Below are positions 47,440-58,378 of a stretch of DNA of 64,000 nt, piece after piece; position 1 is the first letter of the stretch, and every line of letters starts with the position of its first letter. The position numbers were made by a program, and so were the translations under genes. This DNA comes from Epiperipatus broadwayi (taxonomy: Eukaryota; Onychophora; Udeonychophora; Euonychophora; Peripatidae). The DNA lies in the NCBI GenBank assembly GCA_028023455.1, contig JAQFVV010000142.1, forward strand, positions 2,037,240 through 2,101,239, written 5' to 3'. The notes under the pieces were generated by a model that saw only the letters and a list, made by a program, of their open reading frames with translations, made no database searches and was not told the DNA's origin.

Positions 47440-48090
47440 GCTATATATTTATTTTTTGAGATAACTATATTAGCCTATATTATGGATTTGATAGTTGAAT
47501 TTTTAATTTGAATCAATAAAAACAAAACACCTTCATCTTTTTTTTAAACATTATATTGATGATTGCACTATACTTGCTAATTCAAAAGGAGATTCACAAA
47601 TTTTATTACATTTTAAAATAAATCAAGTCCTTTGACAGCTAGTGATAAAAAAAATATTCAGAAACTTTTAGCTTGCATGGTTATTAATTTGAAAATGTTA
47701 GCCAATTTAAAAGTAAAAAAATATTTTAAAATATTGAACTGCAACATAGAGCACAATATATAGCTGCTTTTTATACAATAATAGTTAGGATTATCTTATC
47801 TAATTTATTGTATAGAAGTTAGACTTGGAGCTCTTATCAGTTTAATATAAAAATAATAATATAAAGATGTTCTTACAATTTCAGAAATACAATAACAAGA
47901 TCCTAAGATTAATCAATATGTATTTCAGCTTGCAAGATGTGATATTGTTGAATGTATTATTATAAAATCACATCTTTATTAAATGCAGATGTAAACGAAT
48001 AAGCGTTTAAAACTTTTATGTTGAATTTGAATCGTCATAGTTTTTATAGAAAAGGCCGACCCTGTTTAGTTTACAAAAACTAATCCAAAG
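47440..48090 (+). pseudogene. Penelope-like element reverse transcriptase remnant
   Basis: One frame reads TILAYIMDLIVEFLI (47464 on), the position of the Penelope-type SPILADIVMDxLE phrase. After a frame change, HYIDDCTILANSKGDSQILL (47549-47608) matches the catalytic YxDD block of Penelope-like RTs with both Asp residues kept. Farther on, LSNLLYRS and TWSSYQFNI (about 47797-47850) resemble the post-RT LIYRSWxIxSSYE region. The RT would copy the element's RNA. Multiple stops; the GIY-YIG nuclease domain is not recognisable. This element type is known to carry hammerhead motifs, and ribozyme repeats lie 0.7-2 kb upstream. Confidence 0.5.
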
Positions 48091-49490
48091 ACTTTCTAAG
48101 AAGTACATTAATGATTGCACATTAATGATTGCTTTTATTGGGAAAATAGAAAGAATTATAATTAAAGAAGATATTGAAGTCTTTCAAAAGAAAAAGTTTT
48201 CAGCAAAAAAAATAATTAAAATACAGCATTGCAAAATAACAAACAAAATAATAAGTCAACATGATCTATATGTGAATGTATTTGTGATTTCTAAACCAGT
48301 TTGTTTAGTCACACAAATTCATCTCAAGTATATTATTATCATTTGTCTTTTTATCTTCTTTTTAAGTTGAAATGGTAATATTTGTTTAATAAGTGGCTGA
48401 TAATATATATATGTGTGTGTGTTTGTGTGTGTGATTGTGTATAACTGAAAATTCCTATACAGTACAGCCCTGTAATCAATAAATGTCATAAATAAAGTAG
48501 AAGCTAATATCCACTAATTTAAATAATCTGTTAGATGGCATAGAACCACATATTGCATATATGGTCATTTCATTGGAGCCAAACTAAGAATTGTAAATTA
48601 TAATAATGTAAGGCTTATTCACAAGACTAATTTCAAGCATATTTCTTCATCATGTGTGTCAAAGCCCTCAAATATTACTAACTATAAACCATAATAGGTT
48701 TCAAAGATGAAATGCAAACAATTATTAAATATGATAATCTCTTCGGTCAATAAACCATTTATAATTACATTTTAAGTAAGAATAAATTATAATCTATTTT
48801 TATAAACTTTTATATTAGTTTCTCTTTACTGTGATTAGTGATGGATCTTTATCCAAGGATTGACTATAATGATCATCATCAATTATGGATAATTTTGATT
48901 TACAATCAATTATTTGTTGCAATAATCTTTAAAAAACATTATGAACTTTTTTTAAAAAAAACAACCAACATTTTTTCAAAATGAGGTCATTTTATAAGAT
49001 TGATAACATCATAAAGTAGAGACTTCATTAAAGCTATGTCAAATGAAAACAAAAACAGTGACATTGACATTAAACAATACAAAGTATATTTATTAAACAA
49101 TATATAATATTGCTTTGATTATATAATTAAACAGTGCTTAATATATTTTATCTGATTTTTATTCAGTATCCTTGCAGAATACTCAGTGGTTCCATTTATG
49201 ATATAACAAAAGTAAAGAGGATTTTAATCATTAATCATTTTGAAAGCAAAAAAAAATGTCAGTTTCATTCAGTATGTAAGTAATAAAAACCATATTTTGG
49301 TCACATACAACAACAAAAAACTATAATAATAATAAATTTTAAAATGTATACATTAAATAAAATATATTCATTCAATCAATTTTATATATTAAAATTCTTA
49401 TCAACATTACTTTGTTTGTGGTAGTAAATATATTCATCATAATTATAATTGCTGTTTTAGCATGAAATACGTATATTGGTGATTATTTAT
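48091..49490. other. AT-rich stretch, no gene assigned
   Basis: The plus-strand frame 48125-48370 (81 codons, Ile/Lys-rich) might be a decayed continuation of the Penelope-like element but has no identifiable motif. Short TA/TG repeat at about 48402-48433. Confidence 0.4.
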
Positions 49491-49588
49491 CTTTTCAACA
49501 TATATATGTTCAAGTGTATCAGTGTTATGAGATAGTGTGGAGAGTGGTGGGGCATGTAAAAGTCTGTGCTCATATACCCTATATATTA
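49491..49588. mobile_element. Half copy of the 10.7 kb foldback MITE
   Basis: Begins with the palindrome centre CTTTTCAACATATATATG and runs to the same end GTGCTCATATACCCTATATATTA as the right arm at 10832-10921. The left arm is missing, as if deletion occurred at the hairpin centre. Confidence 0.88.
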
Positions 49589-50769
49589 CATAATTATATA
49601 ATTGTAAATTATTATTAAAAATAAAAAGATAAAAAGAAGATTTTATGTATTATGCAGTTAACAATCACTTTTATATGATCAAATGTTACTAAAGATAACT
49701 TAAAAATATCTTTTACTTACTCAATTGTAAATCAATAATCTTATAATTTGTTCCAGATAATGGCAGCTTTTATCATAAATATAAATAATACATTATTATT
49801 ATATTGGCAAAAAATGTAATCATTTACATTCATAAAACTTCAACACTGTACTTTACATTTATTTATTTATTTTTATTTAATTTCAACAGCATTTATATAA
49901 AATAAATAAATTTTCAAAATAGATAATATTTCTATAGTGTAATTTTTATTACACCATTCTCATGCAAGATAGGGAATAATAAAAATTATTAATATAATTT
50001 GCAAAATATTTTTTAAAAAATTAACATCAGTATAAAAAAATGATGTTTTACTAGTTTAAATGTCATAAGAGTAAAAAACTTTAAAATTAAAAATGAAGTA
50101 CATCAGAAATAAATTTGACAATATGCATTGTGTTAATTTTTTAAATTTCAAAATGTACATTTGGTTATATTTTTTTTTTCATATTTTAATTTAATGAATT
50201 ATGATTCATAAAATAATCTCTTGCTTTCTATGAAGCAAAATGGCAGACTGTCATTGAAAAAAGTCAAAATTTTGTTCTGGTTATAGTTACTGGAATGGTT
50301 TTTTTTTAACAGGCTAGTAATTTTTTAATAAGGTGTTTAATGTGTTTTTTCAATTAAAACTTAATTTTGTTTTATCAAATTTTTATTTATTTTGAATTTA
50401 AAGTAAGAAAATTATTATAATTGCTTATTTGTTGTGTGAGAACTTTTATTTATGATATAATTGGAGAACCAATTGTCTTCATTAATCAGAGTATATATAT
50501 ATATATCCCATATATAAATATAACAGAGAGGCCTACATACCAATAAACCAATATACTATGTCTATGCCCCCAACAAGAAAATATAAAGGTGGATAAAGGT
50601 ATTTATTTAGAACGGAAATGATTGTTCTAATTTTATTACGGTGGAATATGAGATTTATCTTCACATTCGGAAATCTATTCATGAAGACAAAACTATTTTA
50701 AGCATAACTTTAATCTTTATTTGAAAACTTATTTAATTAAACATATTTGAGAATTGTTACTTTAATTTA
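49589..50769. other. AT-rich stretch, no gene seen
   Basis: Nothing recognised apart from short TA runs near 50491-50505. Confidence 0.5.
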
Positions 50770-51180
50770 AATCAATTCATCACGAATTACGATAGAGTTT
50801 TACGACAAAATCAAGGTGCTTGACGAATTACGAGGCAGAGAGTCAAATTTAAAGATGATCGCTAGTGATGATCGAAGTCTTATGGCAGCTTGCATTTGGC
50901 AAGTCTTACGCCCTTTGACTAATGAATCGGAAAGGAAGTACTTTCTTCCTGGAAAAATTTAAATAAGAGAATGATCACCGACCAGCCTAACGGAGCGGAA
51001 GATGGCCCTACGTCAGCAACGTTTGATGATGATGACTTGGTAGTCATCATTGAAAATAAAACCCATGTAGAATGCTCTACGTGATGACTTGACCAATTAA
51101 TTAAAGTCAAACGAGCTTTAAGAAAACTATTTGAAAGTATTGGAAACTATGTTAACTATGCCTTAATATCGTGCCCTTCC
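50770..51180 (+). other. CpG-richer segment with a short coding-like frame
   Basis: Composition rises and CpGs are frequent. A plus-strand frame from 50971 reads MITDQPNGAEDGPTSATFDD and on through DLVVIIENKTHVECST before TGA TGA. The same frame then stays open (LDQLIKVKRALRKLFE) to the stop at about 51179. The acidic, non-repetitive text looks more protein-like than the surrounding DNA, but no family is recognised and it is interrupted by two stops. It could be a decayed gag-like fragment or an exon. Confidence 0.3.
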
Positions 51181-51427
51181 TGAATATTAATATAAAATAA
51201 CAAAAGTGGAATTAAAATACATTTAACCCTTTATCGACCCTTTTTGCAATAAGACATTAAAGATTATATTTGCATAAATAAATATTAGTGGAACAAGAAA
51301 ATCATTTAACATTATGTGAATATATATAAATACTTATAACTTAGATAGGAGCTGGGGACATAGGTGAAAAATTGAGCTAATAATTTATTATTAGCTAAAT
51401 GTAAAAATAGTAAATCTGTAATATTTT

Positions 51428-51551
51428 CTTTCGACTCGATGATTAATAGAACTTATCAATTTAGTTCTAATGGGCGAGAATTACTATTTGAAATTAATGT
51501 TATATTATTTGCGTGAGGCAAATGGAATCAAGGAGCTCATCGAGTCGAAAG
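51428..51551. repeat. 15-bp perfect inverted repeat
   Basis: CTTTCGACTCGATGA (51428-51442) and TCATCGAGTCGAAAG (51537-51551) are perfect reverse complements 94 bp apart. They could be terminal repeats of a 124-bp insertion or a hairpin-forming element. Confidence 0.85.
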
Positions 51552-51734
51552 ATTATTGGCATATAATTTTTAAATACGACATTAAAAAAAAAAACACACT
51601 AACATATATATATTAAACGAACCGCCAGGTAAGAAAAGAAAAAGTTTAAAGACTAGAGATTGAAAGAATTACAATATAAATTTATATTAGCATTTTATAA
51701 AGATTTACATTAAATAATAAAGAGCTCTTAAATA

Positions 51735-51800
51735 GGAGGAGTATAAAATAAAGTTCGAACTGGCCAGAAAGTTTAACGTTCATATTACCCCTTCCGCTGG
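51735..51800 (+). promoter_or_regulatory. Candidate TATA promoter, possibly of an LTR fragment
   Basis: GGAGTATAAAATAAAG (TATA at 51742-51748) is followed about 25-30 bases later by a GC-richer stretch. The region to 52150 has CpGs and no coding frame. By analogy with the LTR at 61 kb (TATA then GC-richer leader), it may be a solo or decayed LTR. The ends were not found. Confidence 0.3.
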
Positions 51801-52674
51801 TCCTTAAGTTACACCTCCAAGTTGTTGAAAACGTAGGCATCATTGGTTAACTACTGGAGTAGTATTTTAGTAGCTTTCATTATTTTAGCAGAATTATCGA
51901 TCCGGAAAACGGTTCAGCAGCTCCATTGAAGATTTCTCAGGACTTTAGGAACCGTAGCCAGATTCCTGATGTTCTAGCCCTCTATCATGATGAAATACAA
52001 TTTTTATACACACAGAGTTCACTGCACTACTCTACAACCAAAAACTAGTCTTTTTCTTTACTTTTCAGGGCTATATATCTACTGTTTCCTGATGCCTCCG
52101 GCTAGCGCTCATTTTATTATCAATCTGTCTTTTTGTTATAATTAGTTGTTTTCCAAAACATTCCTTCGATAAGCTTTCAAACTAATTTGTGAATTCCTTT
52201 CCTAATTAGAAAATGAATTCTTAAAGTCTGAAATGATTTTAATTAAAAATTGAATTCTTATCTTTTTTAATTAATAAAACTTTACTGTTGTTTTTTTGAG
52301 AATTTGAAAGCCCATGGAAGGAATGTAGCTTTTAATCGCAAAACTTTACAGATTATTTAAAAGTAAAAAAACAAGTATTCCCGACGCAATGAAACTTTCG
52401 AAAATTATATATATTTAAATATTTACAAATATATACGCACAATCCACGCAATTGTAATATATATAAATTCATGAATATTTTATCATGAATTTATTAAGAG
52501 AATTGCTCAATTTTAAACTGAAACTAATTGATTTTAATACACATTTGAAATAAATTATTCATTATGGAAATTAGCGTGGATTGAACGTATAAAGCCCCAT
52601 TGCATCGGAAATTTAAGGTTAGTATTAGGGTAACTAACATGAAGCTAGGATCGAACTCAGATCCGACTGCTTCA

Positions 52675-52706
<32 letters not shown>

Positions 52707-52719
52707 AGTGAGTTGAGTT

Positions 52720-53022
52720 ATCCATTTATAATTATTTAGATAGAAAGTTATTTTCTGAAGATTACAGTCAATCAAGATTAACAGCCCCAGGCTAAGAGTG
52801 AAAGTAAAAGTATGCTATGCTTTACTTCTTACATCTATATATATATATAAATTACATTGCTTTGGATGTATATTAGATCTATAGTGCCATTCAAAAGAAA
52901 ATTCTTTTTTTTTGAATGCTAGAGCCTGATGGTTTTACTTTCACTCTTGGCGTGCAGCAGTTAATCTTAATTGGCTACTATCATAAGTAAATATATTTTA
53001 AATCAAATAATTATAAATGGAT
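52720..53022. mobile_element. Foldback (MITE-like) element
   Basis: The left arm begins ATCCATTTATAATTATTTAG (52720) and includes AGATTAACAGC and AGAGTGAAAGTAAAA. The right arm is the reverse complement, with TTTTACTTTCACTCTTGG, GCAGTTAATCTTAAT and ATAATTATAAATGGAT (ending 53022). Arms are about 95 bp with mismatches and short gaps. Non-coding. Confidence 0.75.
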
Positions 53023-53060
53023 AATTTCACATATTAAATATTTTTTATGTGTATATATTA

Positions 53061-53814
53061 GTGAGATTTATATAAAATGTAATTAATTACATTCTGACTC
53101 AATTATATTTATTTATATAATTATTAATTGCATAAATGACAACAGATTAATAATTATAAATTTCATAATTATCATATTCTTTACAAATATATATATATAT
53201 CATTTCCATTTTATTAAATTGAAAGACTGCAAATCTTTCACACTTATTATAATACTTATCTGACAGCCAATCAGATGTTATGATAGCTGTCTAGATAATG
53301 ATCAAACCGTAAATGCAAGACAGAGAATTTTACAAGAAAAGGGTGGTCCACCCTTTTTTTTACTTGTCTTTCTATATATCAAAACCAGTCTGGAGTATCT
53401 TGATTTGAAAATGTGAAGTTTTAAATATCTTCACATTTAACTTACTGAGTCTAAATTACAAACATACAGTGCAAAATCCTATGATTTACTATGCAGTAGT
53501 TTTTAGATGTTACAACTTGTAGTAACGTATGTAAATAATATTTATTTTATATAAAGTGCAGATAGTTAGTTGAAATTAAATTGAAAGACTGCAAATCTTT
53601 TGTGCTTATTATAATACTTATTTCACAGCCAATCAGATGTTATGATAGCTGTCTACGGTTTTATCATTATCTAGGCAATTATCATAACATCTGATTGGCT
53701 GGCAGATAAGTATTATAATAAGCATGAAAGATTTGCAGTCTTTCAATTTAATTTCAACTAACTATCTGCACTTTATATAAAATAAATATTATTTCCATTT
53801 TATATAAATCTCAC
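53061..53814. mobile_element. Compound foldback element with 19-bp outer repeats
   Basis: Perfect outer inverted repeats GTGAGATTTATATAAAATG (53061-53079) and its complement (53796-53814) bracket a partial arm copy (53217-53310) and a complete palindrome (53533-53794). The shared arm text is AAATTGAAAGACTGCAAATCTTT...CAGCCAATCAGATGTTATGATAGCTGTCTA. It looks like one foldback element nested in or fused with another of the same family. Non-coding. Confidence 0.75.
53533..53794. repeat. Large near-perfect palindrome
   Basis: Arms of about 116 bp (53533-53648 and 53678-53794) with only a few mismatches, separated by 29 bases. The central 16 bases, CGGTTTTATCATTATC, occur in the opposite orientation in the neighbouring partial copy at 53291-53306. 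Confidence 0.9.
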
Positions 53815-53906
53815 AAATAAAATCAATTTTCAAGTAACATAAACAGATATATAATTAACACATTACAGAGTTATTATAATAGTATCATGAAAGAAAAATT
53901 TTAAAG

Positions 53907-55334
53907 CAGTGGTCTTCAATCTTTTCATACCTGCAGACCAGCAAAAATAAGGATAAGATTTTGTGAACTGGCAGAAGTCTACAGATAAATGCTTAGCCTT
54001 AGATGAGCATAATTGTTATAACTGACCAAAACAACACACTAGTTACTGTATATTGTAATGGTGTTGCTTACCTTCACATGCTGAACACTCTTTCTCGAGT
54101 TTCACAGTTATACTGCTCCAGAAAACAGTACAATAATAATCATTCTCATTAATTTGCTACATTTATTATTTCATTGTTAAAACATGCAAGAATAAAATGT
54201 TATTCACCTGAATGTTGGGAAATATCACAGCTAGTATAATTACAAGATAATGATTATGATAAATGTAATATCTGTATTTAATGTTAAATATACAAGATGA
54301 AGTTATATATATAATAGGTAGTTTGTATAATTGTTTTTTTAATTTTGAATTATTTTAGAAAAATAATAAAAAATGTAATTCTAACACACACACCCCCATA
54401 AGCATCTGTGATAACTAGAAAAACTAGTTTATGTATGATTTATTAGATTTTGTTTTCATTCTGTTTTGTTTTTTTTATTTGGGTAAATATGAGATTAAAA
54501 TAACACCAGATTGCATTAGTTGTTTACTCTTGAAGTCACCTGAGGACCACCTGTAAAGCCACTGGGAAAATTGAACAAGTGTCACATATCTTCATTTGAC
54601 AAAATTTCAGAACATACTACATTAAAAGATTGTGGTGATAGTTCACTATCAGGAGCAACTATGAAACCAAGTTTTAAATACTCCTTACTGTAATTTCTAA
54701 TAAAATGATCGTTTTTTTTTTGCCCATTCTGAAGTATCAACATATTTCTTTTTCCTCATTTCTTCAAGAGTTGAAACACTAGTATGTGGCATACTTTCAG
54801 TATCAGCATCACTTTTTACTCGAATATTATCCTTGTCTCTTCTTAAGAAGGCCAAAAGGTTTTGCTGTTTGAATTTTTTTGTTTCCATTTTGTGAAGTTA
54901 ACTATTTCAAAAAGAAATTTCACACACAAAATAAAAAGGTGATACAAATGTAATAAAATATTTTGCTATATGTGACCAATAAATGAGCTGATACACTACA
55001 GAAATACCTACTAGGTATAGAAATTGACATGAAAGGAGTGGTGCAATTATCCTGAGATTGACACTTTGACTTTTAAAGATTGCATTTTCAGATAAATTCC
55101 TTGATTAGTATTTAGTAATTATAATATTATATAATAATTTAAATAAAATTTTGATTTATAATTAATTTTATTTAAGCAGTTGTGATGAAAAAATAAAAAA
55201 AAATTGTTTATATTAATTAAAAGTTTGAAATCTAATTATTTTGTTATTACAAACTTTCCTGCCAGTCTAGCTTGACCAGCAAAAAACTTCTGTGGCCTGG
55301 CACTGGTCCACACACCAAGAATTGAAGCCCACTG
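53907..55334 (-). mobile_element. hAT-type DNA transposon remnant (hAT-1)
   Basis: Left end CAGTGGTCTTCAATCTTTT and right end (read inward) CAGTGGGCTTCAATTCTTGG are near-identical terminal inverted repeats of the CAGTGGTTCTCAA type typical of hAT elements. They are flanked by 8-bp sequences TTTTAAAG and CTTTAAAG (7 of 8 matching). Each side has a subterminal GACCAG / CTGGTC motif. The interior has a BED-finger transposase fragment on the minus strand. At 1.43 kb it is non-autonomous, with no catalytic domain. Confidence 0.85.
54540..54888 (-). pseudogene. hAT transposase N-terminal (BED finger) fragment
   Basis: The minus-strand frame 54888-54697 encodes METKKFKQQNLLAFLRRD, a Ser/Thr-rich linker and KKKYVDTSEWAKKK. 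A frameshift in the T-run at 54712-54720 moves to RNYSKEYLKLGFIVAPDSE and then CSEILSNEDM. The phrase Y-x-x-x-Y-L-x-x-G-F followed by C-x-x-C-x-x-x-L-S-N is the start of the ZBED5-like hAT transposase zinc finger; here the first Cys of the pair reads Val-Val-Cys, so the site is retained in part. Broken after that; no catalytic region. Confidence 0.7.
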
Positions 55335-55626
55335 CTTTAAAGAACTTTCTACTAGTTTATTGTGAAAATAAAATGTTATTTAAAGTGGTCAAATTTTGAA
55401 ATGTAAAACAGGGCAATGCAAATCTCAATGTACTGATTTTAAGAAAGCTTTCTTCATCAAATGTTCCAACCGCTACTATCTGCTCTCCATAGACTACTCA
55501 AACTTAATAAATATCTATAAAATAGAGTAAAAAGAACTGTTCATAATATTATTATAAGTTACAATTCTTAATATAGTAATTGATTTATTTTAATGTTTTG
55601 AATGCTGGCTAAAAAAAGATTTTTTC

Positions 55627-55717
<91 letters not shown>

Positions 55718-56214
55718 GCACTTTTGGCCAGTGAAACCAGACTTATAGCACTTGTTAGCTGCAGATACATTGTATAATTTATAGAGAATGCTAATTTATG
55801 TAATTTGGTAATTTACATATTCCATTCTTTAGATAGTTAAACACTATTTTAGTTTATATTAATTGCATTGGAAGACTAAATACTTCATCACTCCAATGAT
55901 TCTGTTGAATAGACGTTTTGCAATCAAAAAAGCTGCTCATCTAAAATAATAGATCTTTTAACTTGCACAAATTAAAATTTAACATAAGATGGATGATAAT
56001 TTTAACCAAAGTTAAACTGTTTGTTATATGTAATTTTTTTTTGTCATTTTATTCATTTTTATGTAAATATATTAATTAAGATTATAGGTTTTTGTTTTTT
56101 TTTATATCTATTTTTTTGGACTTCTCTATTACTATTTTTCTTGAATATCTCATTTACATAATCATATAAGATTTCTGTTTATCACTTATTGTTGTTTTTA
56201 TATCTATCTGTTCC

Positions 56215-56262
<48 letters not shown>

Positions 56263-56524
56263 TTATAGTGAAAAAGTAAAATTACATTACACACTGTTTA
56301 GCTGCTTAAAAATAAAAATATCAAAATGGCTTTCAAATGAATATTAAGAATTAATTCTTTGGCAATTCTGGCTGTAAAATTGCAATAATACTGATGACAT
56401 TTTGATGGGCTTGATTTAAATTCACTTTTGTATCTATCTTTAGCATTCATTTACAATTTTGCATTCTTTGATAGCAAAAGCAGAAACTGAAATAATATTG
56501 ATTTATTATTTTTAAAAAAATCTC
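55335..56524. other. AT-rich stretch with two TA microsatellites
   Basis: (TG)n(TA)n at about 55629-55711 and (TA)n at about 56217-56253. Otherwise nothing recognised. Confidence 0.6.
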
Positions 56525-57808
56525 AAGATGTCAGCACTATCAGTTTTATATAAAGTTTTTTCATATATGGTGGCTGGAAAAGTTGCAAAATGAATGGAAA
56601 AAAATAATATATTTGGGAAATGCAAGGTGTTTTTAGGTCAGATAGGCATATAGGAGATAGTTTATTTTTAGTTACACAACTTATGAATATGAGTAGGAAT
56701 TCGGGTACACAGTTATATGAGTTTTATAGATATAGAGAAGGTATATGATAGAGTAAATACAAATAGATTATGGACAAGTTTAGCAAATTTGGGAATGGAT
56801 AAAGCTTTAGTGAATGTTGTTAAGAAATTATATGAAAATAATTACTATACATATCAATTAGGGGATATAGAATCAGTTAAAGTTAAAAATTGGGTGGGAC
56901 TAAGGCAAGGATGCTCTATGTCACCTATTTTGTTTTTGTTGTATTTGAGTAAAATGGAGAGAGCAATAGAAAGACTAGGAAGAGAGATAGAGATACCATT
57001 AATAGGTGGGAAGGGAGTATATACATTACTGGGTCTTTTTTTGCAGATGATGTCTTTTTGTGTGCAGAAAGAAGAGCAGATATGGAAGTTATGCTGATGA
57101 CATGCACAAGGGAGGGTAAAGATATAGGGATTAAATTTAGTGAAGAAAAATCAAATATAATGATGGTGAATACTGGGGAAAGAGAAGACAAAGATTTTTT
57201 ATTGGGGGATATAAAGTTAAGTGTTGTGAATAGATATAGTTATTTGGGAATCATCTTGGGTAATCAAAAACATTGCATGGATGAATGGGAAAAAAATTGA
57301 TAAGTGAAGCAAAGAAAAGCAAGGAATTGATAAAGAAATTAACAGTGTTTTTATATAATAAAGATGATGTAGCTAGAATTGTATGGGAGGGAGTGGCAGT
57401 AGCAGAGTTAACATATGGCAATGATGCATTATGTGTTAGTAAATGGGTATTAGATTACTTAGAAAAAGTACAAAGGGAAATAGGAATACATGTATCAGAT
57501 GCAGAGGTGTAGACAGCAAAGGAGGCAATTCAAGGAGAAATGGGATGGTCAAGTTTTTATATGAGAGATGCAAAAAGCAAAATGAAAATGTTCAGTAGAT
57601 TGCAGTTTATGAATAATAAAAGAATAGCCAAAATAGTATTTAATTGGGTTACAAGTAAAGGGCAGGCAACAATATGGGTAAGCAAGGTAATGTGGTATGC
57701 AGAAGATTTGGATAAAGAATTTATGTCAGTATACTTGTACAAAAGGTGGGATGATTGTGTTGGAGGATTGTTAAGTGTTATAGTGGTAAGGAGTGGGATA
57801 GAAGAATA
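56525..57808 (+). pseudogene. LINE-A reverse transcriptase, multiply broken
   Basis: In order: LYKVFSYMVAGKVAK, a TGA, MEKNNIFGKC; QGVFRSDRHIGDSLFLVTQL (the Q-x-x-F-R...D finger motif); frame change near 56716; FIDIEKVYDRVN (motif A with its Asp); GLRQGCSMSPILFLLYL (motif B); frame change in a T-run at 57036-57042; FFADDVFLCAERR (FADD at 57040-57051, both Asp intact); YSYLGIILG; frame change in an A-run near 57295; KKLISEAKKSKELIKKL; in-frame TAG near 57510; then a segment ending GGLLSVIVV near 57790. The enzyme would copy LINE RNA at the nicked target. The motifs fit a CR1/jockey-like or related LINE; clade not fixed. Confidence 0.85.
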
Positions 57809-57832
57809 GATGTATTAATAAAGAATGGATAA

Positions 57833-58270
57833 TTGGAGAGATGGAGAACTAGTATGGAGAGTAAAACAAGTTTAAATATATATAGAAGTAAATGGAACAT
57901 TTGGTGTGAGTTAATTTATGATAATAGTAAGGAAAGTAGTTTATTGTTTAAGGCTCGAATGGGATCTTTAGCAACAAAGGAATATACATGTAAATGGAAA
58001 AATATGGGTGATTTAGTCTGCAAGTTGTGTAAGGAAGGCATAGAAAATATTAGGCATCTGTTACTTCAATGTAAATGCTTGGAAGCAGAAAGGGTACAAA
58101 TAATGAAGTTATGGAAGTATAAATATGAACAAAGTTATTATAAAGAAAGTGAGTTATTGATTTTTATGCTCTATTTGGAAAAAGATAAGGGGGATTTAGA
58201 TATGAAGGCCATGGAATTGACAAAGATTATGTTGTGGAAATGGGATGGAACAGATTGTGGGAAAATTTAG
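57833..58270 (+). pseudogene. LINE-A C-terminal region with zinc knuckle
   Basis: Open segment of 145 codons. CKLCKEGIENIRHLLLQC at 58019-58072 is a complete C-x2-C-x8-H-x4-C knuckle, the C-terminal nucleic-acid-binding motif of many LINE RT proteins, followed by LEAERVQIMKLW. It is separated from the RT by stops and a frame change at 57807-57835, and ends at a stop at 58268-58270. All four metal ligands are intact. Confidence 0.85.
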
Positions 58271-58378
58271 GGTGGAAAATGGGAAGGGACGGTAAAGTGG
58301 CTAACAGGTTTCTCTGGGCATAGTTGCTGAGAGATTCCTGACTCCATATAAGGAGAAGTTACAGTGCATAACATAACA

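Larger units (their letters stand above)
56525..58378 (+). mobile_element. LINE-A, best-preserved copy (5'-truncated)
   Basis: Begins inside the RT finger region at about 56525 and runs to the ATCACAT tail at about 58378. It serves as the reference for the copies at 1-1172, 21.2-21.8, 33.0-34.4 and 39.4-40.3 kb. The 3' UTR is short (about 110 bases): GGGAAGGGACGGTAAAG, CTAACAGGTTTCTCTGG, GAGAGATTCCTGAC, then ATAACATAACATCACA. Retained features are the RT palm, post-RT domain and zinc knuckle, in several frames. Confidence 0.88.

Noticed and set aside
50919-51110. Minus-strand frame over the CpG-richer segment
   Set aside because: The opposite strand has the more protein-like reading; this one looks like its shadow.
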